Source: Bromus sterilis (taxonomy: Eukaryota > Streptophyta > Magnoliopsida > Poales > Poaceae). From it: a stretch of 64,000 bases of DNA. A program made the translations under genes and the position numbers. The DNA is taken from the NCBI GenBank assembly GCA_950022295.1, contig OX465601.1, positions 71,371,501-71,435,500 on the forward strand, read 5' to 3'. Position 1 is the stretch's first letter. The number at the start of each line of letters is the position of its first letter. Under the pieces are notes generated by a model. It did no database searches and was not told where the DNA came from. It worked only from the letters and a program-made list of their open reading frames with translations. Below are positions 35,629-46,500 of this stretch, piece by piece.

Positions 35629-36325
35629 GCGGCAGAAATCTATGTACGCCATTCGGCACACAATCAGTAAAGCTATCATGCCTCTGAAAAAGAGCATTCG
35701 ATTATCTTTGCATAATTTTATTCAAAAAGCTAGCCCAAGTCGGCAACGCTTAGTCATACCCGAGACGTGAGTAACGCACTCGGGGACTGACTGACCACGA
35801 GGTCCGAAAAATAAGCCAACGAGGCAAGGGGACTGCGGGCTGGCACTCAACTTAGCACCTGACTTGAGCACAAGTCACGAGAGTGGTTGTGGCATTGAGA
35901 AGGGCAGCGGTTGGGGCAGTCGGCAATACAAATTCCCGAGAAACAAATCGAAACGCTCTAAAAAGGGCATATCCGATAAAGTCAGCTACCGATTGTGCCG
36001 TAGACCGGTGCATCGAGCACGGCAGTGAGCAGTCGGCTCCTAACATTGCAGAATCCTTTGCTTTAAATCTTGTCGTGTAAATTCAAAAAACTTATCGAAC
36101 CTTGGCTAGAAATCAACCTTCGATCCGATTGCAGACCGCATGTCGGCGGCAACATGGACAAGGCATGACACCCCCAAGTGCAAATCGATAAAAGAAACCG
36201 ACAAAGACGCAAAGTCGATCGCACAAATAAAACTTGCAACGGGCAATCGGGTTGCATAGAGATAACAGGCCTAAGGCCGAATAAGTTCATTACATTGAAA
36301 CCACACCCAACAGGTGTCGGGGGAA
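35629..36325 (+). other. Element T post-pol spacer
   Basis: Non-coding sequence after the pol stop, with many CGGCA/TCGGC motifs typical of this element. It ends where the antisense gene ends. No gene seen. Confidence 0.5.
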
Positions 36326-36981
36326 TTAAAACCATGTCTTACAAGCAACTATTCCAAAAGTAAAAATAAGATAAGGCCGATCAGAGGTCGGCGGCAGAGG
36401 TAGAGGGCGTCGGCGGCGGCACGGCTCAAGAAGTCGGGGCAGTTGATGGCGCAGAGCTAGCAGTCGGAGCAGTCGGATCGGCTTGCGCAGTGGCGGCATC
36501 CGGCTCCGACTGCGCGTCAGTAGATGTAGCTCCAGTTGGCTTGGATCTCGGAGAAGTATGGGAAGAACCGCTATCCGACCGGCAGAATTGAGCAAGACGT
36601 CGATCCGACGTGGGATGGCCTTCAAAAGAATTTGAGTCTGCTCGGTAGTAGCATTCGGAGCCTCTCCTTTGTCAGAGTCTTCTTCGTCCGGAGTCTCAAG
36701 CTCGCGGGTCTCGGCGGAGGAACCGGCGACGTGCTTCATCTTCTGGAGTGCGACCTTGAGCTCAGTCGGCGACCACAACAACTCGGCAATCTTCAGAATG
36801 CCAAGTTTGAAAGACAGTGCAATCCCCTTGATGACAGGAATGCGAGCCTCTGTGCTAATCAGATACTCATGCCGAGTCCAGACATTATCATCAAGTTGGC
36901 AGGACCCTCCGGCTGCGATGGTTTCCTCTCAGGATTTGGCCACCGCTGCATATGCAGCTGCCTCAGATTCAGGCCAGGCCT
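36326..36981 (-). pseudogene. Antisense gene of element T, last exon
   Basis: Minus-strand frame beginning AWPESEAAAYAAVAKS after an acceptor GTGATGCAG ending at 36982. It carries a TGA early on (in AKS*EE), then an open stretch with ISTEARIPVIKGIAL, LKIAELLWSPTELK and an acidic segment (ELETPDEEDSDKGEA), and ends in a Pro/Arg-rich tail at 36326. No enzyme motif is visible. Function unknown. Confidence 0.6.
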
Positions 36982-37061
36982 CTGCATCACGAAGGAAAAT
37001 ATGAGTAATGACATAGAAGAAGGAAGCAGTCGGAAAGTGCACTCGGATGCAAGAAACACTC

Positions 37062-37507
37062 ACCGCTAAGAAGGACGTCCATCTCAGTCATTGTATCACA
37101 AAAACCCTTGGCCCGGCGGCGCAGTCGGGTTGTTTCTTCATAATTGCGTTTTTCCAAGTCTTCATATTTGGCAATGTTCTCGTCGCGATCTTTTTGGATG
37201 GAGTCTCGGGCTGCGATGGCATCATCCCTCTCGGTTTGCATCGCTTCTCGGGCGGCCACAGCTGCATCTCGTTCGGCGCGGAGTGCTTCGCCAGCAGCAA
37301 TCACGGCAGTCAAGTCGTCCGAGTGTTTCGTCTTCAGAGCCGCCAGCTCGGAGCGGAGGTTTTGGATGGTCCGAGTAAAATCAGTTTCCACCCCCTGCAG
37401 TCGGGTCGTCTCTTGCTTGGCTGCGACGAGTGCGGGCCCTTGCTGATTGATTTCAGTGGTCAATTCGGCGATTCGGCCCTGAAGATCATCCACCAATGGG
37501 ACAGAAA
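37062..37507 (-). pseudogene. Antisense gene of element T, coiled-coil exon
   Basis: Exon between an acceptor (TACTCTAG ending at 37508) and a strong donor GGTGAGTG (GT at 37061-37060). The protein is a long coiled coil with heptads (VDDLQGRIAELTTEI, RSELAALKTKHSDDL, ALRAERDAAVAAREAM). This suggests oligomerisation or a structural role. Confidence 0.65.
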
Positions 37508-37583
37508 CTAGAGTAAGACATAAAGATGTTAGTACAAGAGAAATTATCAACCAAAGGGAAGATAGAAGTAATGAAGAGGTCAC

Positions 37584-37710
37584 CTTTCAGCTATTGATCT
37601 CGGCCGACTGATTGTTGACCTCGAGCTGGGCCTGAGCAAGGGTTCGAAGGCTGGCGGCGTAGGCTTCGAGGAGTTTCTCGAAGACACCACGTCGTTCCTC
37701 CATAACAGTC
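37584..37710 (-). pseudogene. Antisense gene of element T, short exon
   Basis: Exon between acceptor TTTTTCTTCTTAG (ends 37711) and donor GGTGACC (GT at 37583). It encodes a helical segment containing ERRGVFEKLLEAYAAS, continuing into the coiled-coil exon. Confidence 0.55.
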
Positions 37711-37754
37711 TAAGAAGAAAAACAAGATGAACTTTAGCGACATAGAACCAAAAT

Positions 37755-38123
37755 AAGATCCGAATCGATTGCAAGCAATCGGCCCGAATCTCGGGGACTA
37801 CACCCAGTGGGTGCGCTTGTGCGCACCCACCGGAAGAAAAGTCTCCCGATTGAAGGAAGTTAGGAGAAAAAGCAAAGAGCATAAAAGATCCGAACCGATT
37901 GCGAACAATCGGCCCGAATCTCGGGGACTACACCCAGTGGGTGCGCTTGCGCGCACCCACCGGAAGAAAAGTCTCCCGATTGGAGGAAGGCAGGAGAAAA
38001 AGCAAAGAGCATAAAAGATCCGAACCGATTGCTAACAATCGGCCCGAATCTTGGGGACTACACCCACTGGGTGCGCTTGCGCGCACCCACCGAAAGAAAA
38101 GTCTCCCGATTTGAAGGAAGCCA
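37755..38123. repeat. 130-bp tandem array, 2.8 units, with 10-bp-stem hairpins, inside an intron
   Basis: Units start at 37755, 37885 and 38015, exactly 130 bp apart, and are highly similar. Each contains the inverted repeat GTGGGTGCGC...GCGCACCCAC around a four-base loop; the first unit has one change (TTGT). The array lies wholly inside the predicted intron 38146-37711 of the antisense gene. Confidence 0.85.
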
Positions 38124-38146
38124 TAAAGGAAAGGTGAAGAGCTTAC

Positions 38147-38891
38147 CGCATGATGGAGGTCGAGCAGCTGGAGGTCCTTAGTTATGGCGGTGGCGAAGTC
38201 GTTCACCCAGTTGTAGGCCATCGTCAGGGTACCCACAGAGGAAACCGAGGAGCGGCGTGAAGCATCAGACTCGGCGCCGACATGTCTGGTGCGAGAGTAC
38301 TCGGCCCGGAACTGGTCTACCGAGCGCATCAAGATTATTGACACGGAAGAGGTCGGCTGTGGCGGCGAAACTTGAATCACAGCGGCAGAGGAAGTGATGG
38401 TCGAGACCGGTGGCGCCGATATCACCGGAAGGCCGGAGGCATCCGATTGTGGCTGCAAAGAAATCGGGCAAGTCGAGGTCGAAGGACCTGTCGCCACAAT
38501 CGGCGAGGTAGTCGTCATAATCGGCGACATGGTTGTCGCGATCGGCGAGGTGGTCGTCAGGATGGGCGAGGAGGTAGTTGTAACAGGGGCGGAGACTGGG
38601 TCGGAGCGTAGTGGCAGAGATGGAGCAATCGGACCGACCGATCGCGCTCCCTCACCACCAATAACTCCCTGGTCGGCCGTGCTCTTGGAGGTCTTGGAGG
38701 CAATGGCGGAGGCGGTAGTTTTTTGGGCAGTTTCGAGGCGGGCCTTCTTGGCGGCGCGCTCGGCATCCTTGGAGGTTCGATGTGAAGCCGGTTGCCGCTT
38801 GCGAATTGTAGCAGCAGACGCGGCGGGGGAGATGACTGCGCCGATATGGGCAAGAATGTCGGCATCGATGTCATCAAGACCAATTGGCTCC
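38147..38891 (-). pseudogene. Antisense gene of element T, low-complexity exon
   Basis: Exon starting after acceptor TTTTCTCAG (ends 38892) with GEPIGLDDIDADILAHIG and ending at donor GCG|GTAAGC (GT at 38146). The protein has a basic, Ala-rich part (KDAERAAKKARLE) and repeated Thr/Ser/Pro/Ile units (TTTSPI), then a helical end. The repeats look recently expanded. Confidence 0.6.
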
Positions 38892-38965
38892 CTGAGAAAA
38901 GAAAGAAGAGAGGAATCAATATAAGAAAAGACAGTGAGATTCAAAGCATGAAGATAAGGGCGTAC

Positions 38966-39492
38966 CCGATCGTTCTCGGCGCGCCCGTTGGCATTCGACA
39001 TCTCAGCGGGGTGACATTCAGAGGCGCTTGGCCAATCGGCACTCGAGTGGCCGTCACCTGAGGCTATTTGCCTTTGAGAGCAGTCGGCGCCACCTTAGCG
39101 ACTTTGCTGGGAGCGGCACCAGAGGAGGAGCTGGTCGCCGAGGCGCGTTTGATCGGCACCTTCGGAGGCTTGGCTTGAGGAGCTGCATCAGAAGTACCAA
39201 CCTTTGAGACACTATCGTCATCGCTCCATTCGGCCAGAAATTGCTCAAGGGAAGGGTCAGGCGTACCCCCTTGAGCTGCAGGTCGGATGTCGGCGTCCCT
39301 GGGGTCGGCGGCCTCGGCGTCGGCGGCGTTGGTGGGATCTTCAGACTCGGAGGACTCCCCAGAGGATTCGCCGTCATCAGCGTCGTCATCTTCGGATTCG
39401 GAGGGGGGAACCTCGCCATTGTACTCGAAATCCGCGGGGTCATCTTCCTCGCAGTTGGGGGCGTATGCGCCGGCTATCTGACCGTCCTCCAT
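38966..39492 (-). pseudogene. Antisense gene of element T, acidic exon region
   Basis: Acidic, Ser/Asp/Glu-rich protein (SESEDDDADDGESSGESSES) starting MEDGQIAGAYAP, followed by a Lys/Ala/Ser-rich tail; a TAG falls after KGK at 39064. A downstream 74-bp interval (38965-38892) has good donor and acceptor sites. How this exon joins the next was not resolved. Confidence 0.5.
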
Positions 39493-39588
39493 CAGATCGG
39501 ATCGGATGAAGTGTTGAGCAAGAAGAAGAAAGTTATCAGAGAAGCTAAGTATGAGGAAAAAGCAATCGGAGAAAAGGGAGCAATCGGT

Positions 39589-40529
39589 TCATACCACAGG
39601 TGGTTTCTGTTGGCGGTTGAGGTACTCAAGGCCGAAGCGGAAAGGGTCGGGCGAAGGACTGGATGTGATAGTCTTCAACCTGGCGCAGAGGTCTTCGGTC
39701 TTCACCCGCCATGTGCAGAGCCGAGTGGGATCTTGGGGGCCCGACATATCGCAGAGGCGGTGCACTCGGCGCTGTAGAGGGAGCACTCGGGCTTGAAGCC
39801 AAGCAGCTGCAAGGTCAGTCGGCAGGAGTCCCTCCTTCTCCAGTTGGGCTATCCTGGCGACTTGGGCATCAACGTCGCAATCTCCGACACCATACTTTAG
39901 TGACCATTGATGTTTTTCAGTCGGCCGGGCGAGGGAGAACTCGGGCAGGTTCAGGAGGTCGGTCCTTGATCGGGTGATTTGACATAGAAGAAGGTGGTCT
40001 GCCAGTTCTTGCATGACTGGACGATCTCGGGACTTTTGTACTTATGCTTGCCGACTGCGACAAGGCAACTTCCGCAGTTGGTCATGTCAGTCGGAAAAGT
40101 CGGCTCGCCACCTTCCGTGGCAGACGGCACCACAGCTCCCGTCCGAGCATTGTGAGCTCGGAGGTTGAAGAACCGCTTCCAGAGAGCGATGCTTGGGCGG
40201 CAGCCGAGATACCCTTCACACAGCGTGGCGAAGCCGGATAGGATCATGATGAAGTTTTCCGCGAGATGATGCGGTTGCAGGCAATGAAAGTTAAGGAAAT
40301 CTCGAAAGAAGGTGCTCGCGGGGAGTCCGAATCCACGCTCGAAGTGAGCGAGGAAGACGGCCCTCTCGCCAGCACGCGCGTTGGGCACGAGCTCGGCGCT
40401 GGGAGCACTCCACTGGACTTCGGCCGGCATTTTGTGGGCGCGAACCAGAGCTTGGATGGCACCGGCGGTGACAGTGGAGCCCTTCCAGCACCCGCGGCTG
40501 GCCTGGTAGGTGTCTCACCGGGGCGCCAT
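39589..40529 (-). pseudogene. Antisense gene of element T, N-terminal 'gypsy-type transposon' (Transposase_28-like) domain
   Basis: From the likely ATG at 40529 (MAPR, then an in-frame TGA), the frame runs through MPAEVQWSAP and the conserved block ERAVFLAHFERGFGLPAS, FLNFHCLQPHHLAEN, CEGYLGCRPSIALWKRFF. This matches the plant domain called 'putative gypsy type transposon' (Pfam Transposase_28) from memory. A one-base frameshift near 39960 moves the frame on to DLLNLPEFSLARPTEKHQW, which continues to 39589. Despite the Pfam name, no catalytic motif is visible and no transposase role should be assumed. Confidence 0.75.
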
Positions 40530-41224
40530 GGAGCTTGCGGGCGGAAAAGAGAAGGAGGACGAGGAGAGCAAGAGCAGCGGTGAGAGGTTAACGCGGTGGC
40601 GGAGTAGCACGCGAGTGCACGGCCGGAGCAGGTCCCGTGCGCGGAGGCGGAGCTGCGAGCACGACGGAGAGCTTCGGGCAGAGCAGCAATGGCGCGCGCG
40701 AAGATAAAGAGGCGGAGGAGGAAGAAGGCGTCTGAGAGAAGGAGGAGTCCAAGGCCCCCCCCCTGTGGCTTATATGGGCGGCGGGGGATGGGAGTGGGAT
40801 CCAGCTCTGGCTGTGTGGCTCGGTGTGGCCTAGCCCACAGGAAGTCCAACCGGTAAATTGGCGTAAGAGATCCTAGCGTGGGAGCTGAGGCGCGACGTGG
40901 GGGTCGAAGCCTGCGGTTACGTCAAATCGCGCGTGGGTCGTGGGTCCCAGCTCATTGACTGCACTCCGGAAGAATCGGATGTAACCGTTGGAAGGCAATC
41001 GGCGAAGGATATTATTCTCAAAAAGTGAAGACAGAAGTCAGAGACGATTCAAATCAAATCGGACAAAATCTTGGCTAGCCGAGTGTGAGCTCCGAGTCGA
41101 TCGACGAACTCGGAATGACGCACTTGATGAGGCCATAGCATTCGGAAGATGTTGGAGAAAGATTGAAAACTGCAAAGGCCCCGCGGTCAAATGAACGTGG
41201 AACCGTTACAGCTTTAGGGGCTAC
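40530..41224 (-). promoter_or_regulatory. Putative promoter region of the antisense gene and element T 3' spacer
   Basis: A TATA-like ATATAAG lies at 40769-40775 on the minus strand, followed by a CT-rich leader up to the ATG at 40529. The right end carries the tract TTAGGGGCTAC (41214-41224) directly before the 3' LTR, the likely plus-strand polypurine tract of T. Confidence 0.4.
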
Positions 41225-42237
41225 TGTCGGGGGATTGGTACCCGGGTAGGCTCACCCAAGCGAAAGCAACCTTTCAAGACAAGGATGGACCGATTGGGTT
41301 GCAGCTGGGCCGAGCTGGGCAGGCGTACGGCCGATTGCTCCAAGGCAATCAGCCGTACCGAATGCCAGCAGTCGGCCCAGGCGCAACCGGTCCACCCTTT
41401 CGTCACCAAGACGATTATCCGATTGGCCCGCAGTTGGGCCGAGGTGGGCATCAGCACGGCCGATTGCCCAGAGCAATCGACCCAGCCGAGAACCACCAAT
41501 CGGCCCAGGCGCAATCGATACAACCTACTACCCCTGGAGAAGTTGACCCCGAGATCAGTCGAGGGTACAAGTACGAGGTCATAAATGTGCAATCCTGGGA
41601 GATCGGGGTGGCAGAGAAGCCAAGTCACATCGAAGATCTGGCAGAGATGCGGTGTCGACCTCTCCGCCGATTCCGCGGACAGGACGACAAGACCGCACCT
41701 CCTAGCTCCACTGTTCACCATCATGCCCTACGAGTCTACAGCATGGGCCGCCGCTCGTCGGGTCCGGATCACCCGGAAAGGAGCAGTCGGAGGGACCCAG
41801 CCGATTAGAGGATGACAGCTAGGCCCAATCGGCAGTGAAGTTACCGATTTACCCTGGGCTCACACTATAAGAACCCGGGGTACCCCTCCTGCGTGGGGGA
41901 CGATCCACACATTCGCACCATTACTCACTACTCACTCAGTTCATTTACTGCTTGTAGTTCCTCCTTAGGGAAGCAGGATAGAACCTTGCCTACGGCGGCT
42001 CTCACCTTCCCCTGAGTAGATAGAGAAGCAGTTATTGTAGCTCAGTTCCATTGATATAGACGAGACAAGCAGGAGTAGGGGTGTTATCTCTCTTGAGAGC
42101 CCCAAACATGGGTACATCGTGGTGTCCGTCACCGTGTTTGTTCCCAACCCGATTCCGGCACCATCGACATCTTCTTCCTCGCGTCTTCCCCTCACTTTAG
42201 CCATCCCCATGGCATCTGCCGTCACATATCGACGACA
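41225..42237 (+). repeat. Element T 3' LTR
   Basis: 1013 bp, ends CGACGACA at 42237, followed by TSD TACTC. Confidence 0.93.
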
Positions 42238-42242
42238 TACTC
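42238..42242. repeat. Target-site duplication of element T, right copy
   Basis: TACTC, identical to 27927-27931. Confidence 0.92.
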
Positions 42243-42990
42243 CTTGTTCATAGACAACAACAACTGAGATAATCTTAATATAACTTGATCAACGTGTGTG
42301 TGCCTTGACTTCTTCTTCTTCACCGGGATGCGAAGAGGAGGACAAGGATAGGATAGGTGTTATGTTTGCGTAGTAGGTGGATAGCAGACTTGTTGGAGGC
42401 GATTCCTCATCGAATGCTTGGCTTCTTGTCTTATTCTCTAGATCGTTAGCCACTTCATAAATGCTAGTGCGGCAGCAACCTCACCACTTACCCCATCCTT
42501 ACCGTAAACTACTAGTTGTCCTAGAATGATGAGTGATGAAGTCCTTGCTGGGTCAGTTGACCACTACAGTTGGATGTTGAGTACTTCTGTACTCATGATA
42601 CTACCCCCAAACTCTTTTCAGGGTTCTTGATTGACAACAGGTATGGTGATCGACGTTTCATGTGGAGACTCGACGACGACTAGTTAGGCGGATCCCGGCG
42701 GAGGACCTGGACCCGTGTGGTTATGGGATCGATGTTTTTCTCTTTGCCAGTAGGCATTTGATTGTAGTTTGTACTCAAACATGTATCTTCCACTGTTATA
42801 TTGTATTAAGGATATTGTATGCCGAGTGTATGAGATGTTGTATCCTTGTAGCTATAATGTTGTGATATCATGTTGGAAATCCGGGGCATATGGCTTTGTC
42901 ATATGTCGCGGTGGGACCGATATGTGCTTCGTCCCTGGATTTGGATGGAAACATCTAGATCTAGAAAAGTACCGCATATCGGGCCTTACA
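42243..42990 (+). repeat. Element A 5' LTR, second part
   Basis: Continues the A LTR after T and ends GGGCCTTACA at 42990, matching the 3' LTR end at 47346. Confidence 0.9.
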
Positions 42991-43541
42991 ACTTGGTATC
43001 AGAGCCTTACCGACCATAGGATCCCTTTTCTGGACGAAGTCGAGTCTAGACAAAAACTATTTTGTAGTTACTAAGATAGATATCAGAGAGTAGGATTCTT
43101 TTTCCTCCTTACCCATGCTCTGGTCTGGACAAGTGTCGTAAGTGTTTTACTCTCGCCTTATTCCCTTTCAAACTCTAGGATCTCGAGTGTGTTGAGTATC
43201 GGAACCGTTACAATGCCTTGCTTGCAGCGTATTGTCTCGATTCCGATCTCAGGTTTGGGATATCCAGTAGTACCTTTAGACTTCCAACTCTGGTGTACAT
43301 CTGGGTCATCCATTGCCATCCATCCTTTTGCTGGTGTTTTCACGACTTGCGTCGAAAACACTATCCTTTGATCCGGTTATCATTGTCGTTCCTCCTCTTG
43401 ACACCGACGGTTTCCTATTTTCGACGATGTCGTCTCCCTACGAAAAGTTTCTCGAGCATTGTCGACTCTCTTTTCTCTCCCCTCCTCTCCCCCGGATCGT
43501 CCAGGATCTCGGGATGAGATCCCTAGTTGGTGGTGTTGTAT
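42991..43541 (+). other. Element A internal domain (551 bp) with PBS
   Basis: Starts ACTTGGTATCAGAGC, complementary to initiator tRNA-Met (PBS 42993-43005). No coding domain is seen. A short frame from MSSPYEKFLEH near 43428 is open to the LTR but matches nothing I know. The sequence before the 3' LTR (TTGGTGGTGTTGTAT) is a poor polypurine tract. Confidence 0.8.
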
Positions 43542-46500
43542 TGTAACAGCCCAGATTTCACAAAAATTAAAAATTTTGTTTTCGGTGTGAATTGTTTGAT
43601 TGTCTGATTTGTTTGCGGTGTTTGCATCCCCGATTTATTGATGAGCGATTATTTTCCCCCCTCTTATCTCGTAGCGTACGGAGACCGACCCTTGCCAGCC
43701 TGACACTCCACCTTGCGACACCGGGTTTCACCCGATCACCGTCGCGAAACCCGCACGAGACCAGCCGCAGCCAAGGGAACAAAAAAACCCCGTTTAATAA
43801 CTAAACAGGATATGTTTATAACGCGCCGGAAAGTGTTCTCGACATGGTTCCCGCGTGAGGTGAACGCCACCGGCTCGACGCGCTGATCGCACAGTTCGAA
43901 GTTTTACCCGAATCGGAAGTACTCCGGACCCCCGGCGGTCAGAAACGTAAACACCGCGCACGCGAGAGAAAAACCGGGGATTTTTTTGCAAAATGCCAGC
44001 CACCTGGGCTATATAAAGACCACCACACTCCCACCCCTTTCTAGGGTTTCCCTAGACACAAAATTGCAGCCAGCCCCTCCACTTTGCCCCAAATTTACCC
44101 CATTTTCGTCCAACCCTAGCCCCAGATCTGAAACTGCCCCCCTTAGGCGCTCTGGACCGTCAGATCTCGCGATCCGACGGCCCAAGGAGTGCCACGTCGC
44201 CCCTAGCCAGCCTCCTCTCTCCTCCCACAGCCTCCCATGCCCGAGCTTCGCTCCCATGGAGGCTCCTTGCGCCCGAGCCCCGAGCTCCTCCGGTCGTCGC
44301 GTCGGCCGGCGAGCGCCGCCGCGACGAGCCCCCGCGCCCAGGTCGCCCCCATGACCCCCCCTCCTCTTTCTCTCCTCCTTCTCTTTTCCTTCCTCACCTC
44401 CCTCTCTGCTCTTAGCGAACCGAGCCGCCATGGAGCCGCCGTCTTGAAGCTTGAGCCGCGGCCGGCCACCGCAGCTCCCTGGAGCACACCGGCGCCCTCC
44501 CCTTCGCCGGAACCGGCCGCCACCACCCCGTTCCCGCCGTGTCTGCTTCCTCGGTCCGCCTCTCCTGCACCGCCGGCGGCAACCGGCCGCGCCGCCTCGA
44601 CCTGGACGAGGATGAACCGTCCCCACTCGTCCCGCTCGCCCGTGGTAGGCAGCACCTGCCACCGGCCCACCACCTTACGTCTGCGGCCCAGGAACACCCC
44701 CATGGCCCAGCCTTGGCCACGCAACCCCTCGCCCGTGGCGAGATTTGCTATGCAGCGCCCACACCGCGAGCTGGGCCTCGACCCAGAGGTGAGCAGCCCG
44801 GCTCCCTTTTTTTCCTATTGAGGTGGGCTCGGCCCAATGCTAAGAAACGCACGGTGTACTGTTTAGTTAAGTAATGCTCACCCCAGTTTAGGCCCGTTTA
44901 TAGCAGATTTGGACCGGTAATGTTTTTTTTTGTTTTCCTGGGCTTATTTATATTGCAGATTGTGTTTTAATTTTGCGAGGCCCGTATCTTTTTAACGGTA
45001 GCTCGGATCGCGACGCGTTAAACATGAAACTTGCTTAGAATTATGTCTAGTTTATTAATATGTGCTTTGTTGCCATGTTTGACCTTGTTTACATGATGTT
45101 TACCTGCTAGTTACAATCCTTGCCACCGTAAACTGTTTCTTTAATAACTTTTTAACCGTTGCTTTGTTTAAAATGTTTCTTATATGTAACTTGACTAGAA
45201 TTTTGTGTAGATTGTGTTTATGCTATTGTTTTCCGCTGTTAACAAATATAAAATATTGTTTAGGGCAAAACAGTACCAAACGTTATAATTATCGTGGGGT
45301 CCGTAATAGTTGGCATGTGTAGGTTTTACCCCCACTTAAAATGACTAGATTAGATAGTTTACTTTGTGCTTCACCTATTGTCATGTTTATGTGCTATGCC
45401 ATGCTTGAGTGAGATGCCATGTTAATAACCTTTGCTCACCTTGTGTAGCTAAACAACTTGAACCCTTGTAAACGTGCGGTATCGTTGTGTGTGACGAATA
45501 CTCGACGGTAGGTGTGATGTCTCGTGTTGCCTTCTTGTTGATGCTTGCTCGTGTTTCCTTCGTAGTAATATATGCTAGCTCGTTGATTGCTTTCCAGTGT
45601 TTACCGTCTTGTGTGCTTCCGCGGGTACCTCTCGGAGACGTTGCGAGTTTGCGATCAACTTCACCTTCAGAACCCGACTTATCAACAGGCAAGGACTATA
45701 CATTACTTATAATCCATTCTATTTCAACCAGCGGTTTGCATGCTAGTCTAGGATAGGTTCGATGTTTGATCCTACCACATGTTTACAGCCTCTTTCAAAC
45801 CGATACAGCCATGTCCCCTCCCTGCAAACCATGTACTGCTATGTTACTCTTGCTCGTTGCTCAGCCCCTGCCTAGTATGCATGCTTAGGATGCTACGATG
45901 TTACCTCCTGTTACTCCTTGGTTTGGGCTATCACATTATTATATTGCTATTGATGATATGATTATTATAATGTTGATTATATTTGATGAAGGATGGAAGG
46001 TCTAGGCTATCCCGCCCCGACGCTTTGTTCCATTCGAGTCACCTAGGATCCGAGTTCCGGGTATTGGTTCTAATACTGAGCGTGCCTAACCGCGTGTGGG
46101 ATTTTATGGGGTCCCCTTTTCTTACCTACCTAGCTTCAAACATTTCTAGAGGTGGCCCAAGCTGATTTACCATTTGAAAACCATGCATATATGTCTGTCG
46201 GGTCGCTCCTAGCAGATATCCTTTAAAACAACCCAGACCAGCGGAGACATGGTTTCCCTGTTGGTCCACCTTTGACCGGCGAGGGCCCGAGGCCTCACGT
46301 GAGGCGTCTCGGTAACCCAAACCCTGTTGAGACGGAAGAGGCTGATCCGAGGGCGCGGCCGGCTTTTGGATTGGATGTCGACTCCCCGGGGGCCACCTGG
46401 ATTTGTTCGTTGTTAGCTAGAGGGACCTGTCGTACCGGATCTCTCGGAACTAAATCATAAAATGGTTGCCTATCATGGGTAACAACTGAGAGTGATGGGC

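Larger units (their letters stand above)
27932..42237 (+). mobile_element. Element T: Tat-lineage Gypsy retrotransposon with antisense gene, 14.3 kb
   Basis: Two 1013-bp LTRs (27932-28944 and 41225-42237) start TGTCGGGGG and end CGACGACA. About 3 % difference was counted by eye. Gag, protease, RT, RNase H, a second RNase H and integrase follow in Gypsy order on the plus strand; a broken multi-exon gene lies in antisense at 36326-40529. RT followed by a second, archaeal-type RNase H and then integrase is diagnostic of the Tat branch. The gag-pol frame carries TAG at 29678, 31936, 32023 and 34990, TGA at 34909 and a frameshift near 30184. Confidence 0.93.

Noticed and set aside
37755..38123. 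CRISPR-like array
   Set aside because: Repeats are long, contiguous and 130 bp in period with no unique spacers, in a plant retroelement.
39589..40529. Transposase function for the Transposase_28-like domain
   Set aside because: The Pfam-style name is historical. No DDE or other catalytic pattern is visible, and the gene sits inside an LTR retrotransposon.
43313..43546. Short open frame in the internal domain of element A as a mini-gag
   Set aside because: Only about 40 codons after its internal ATG, no zinc knuckle or gag motif, and it runs directly into the LTR.
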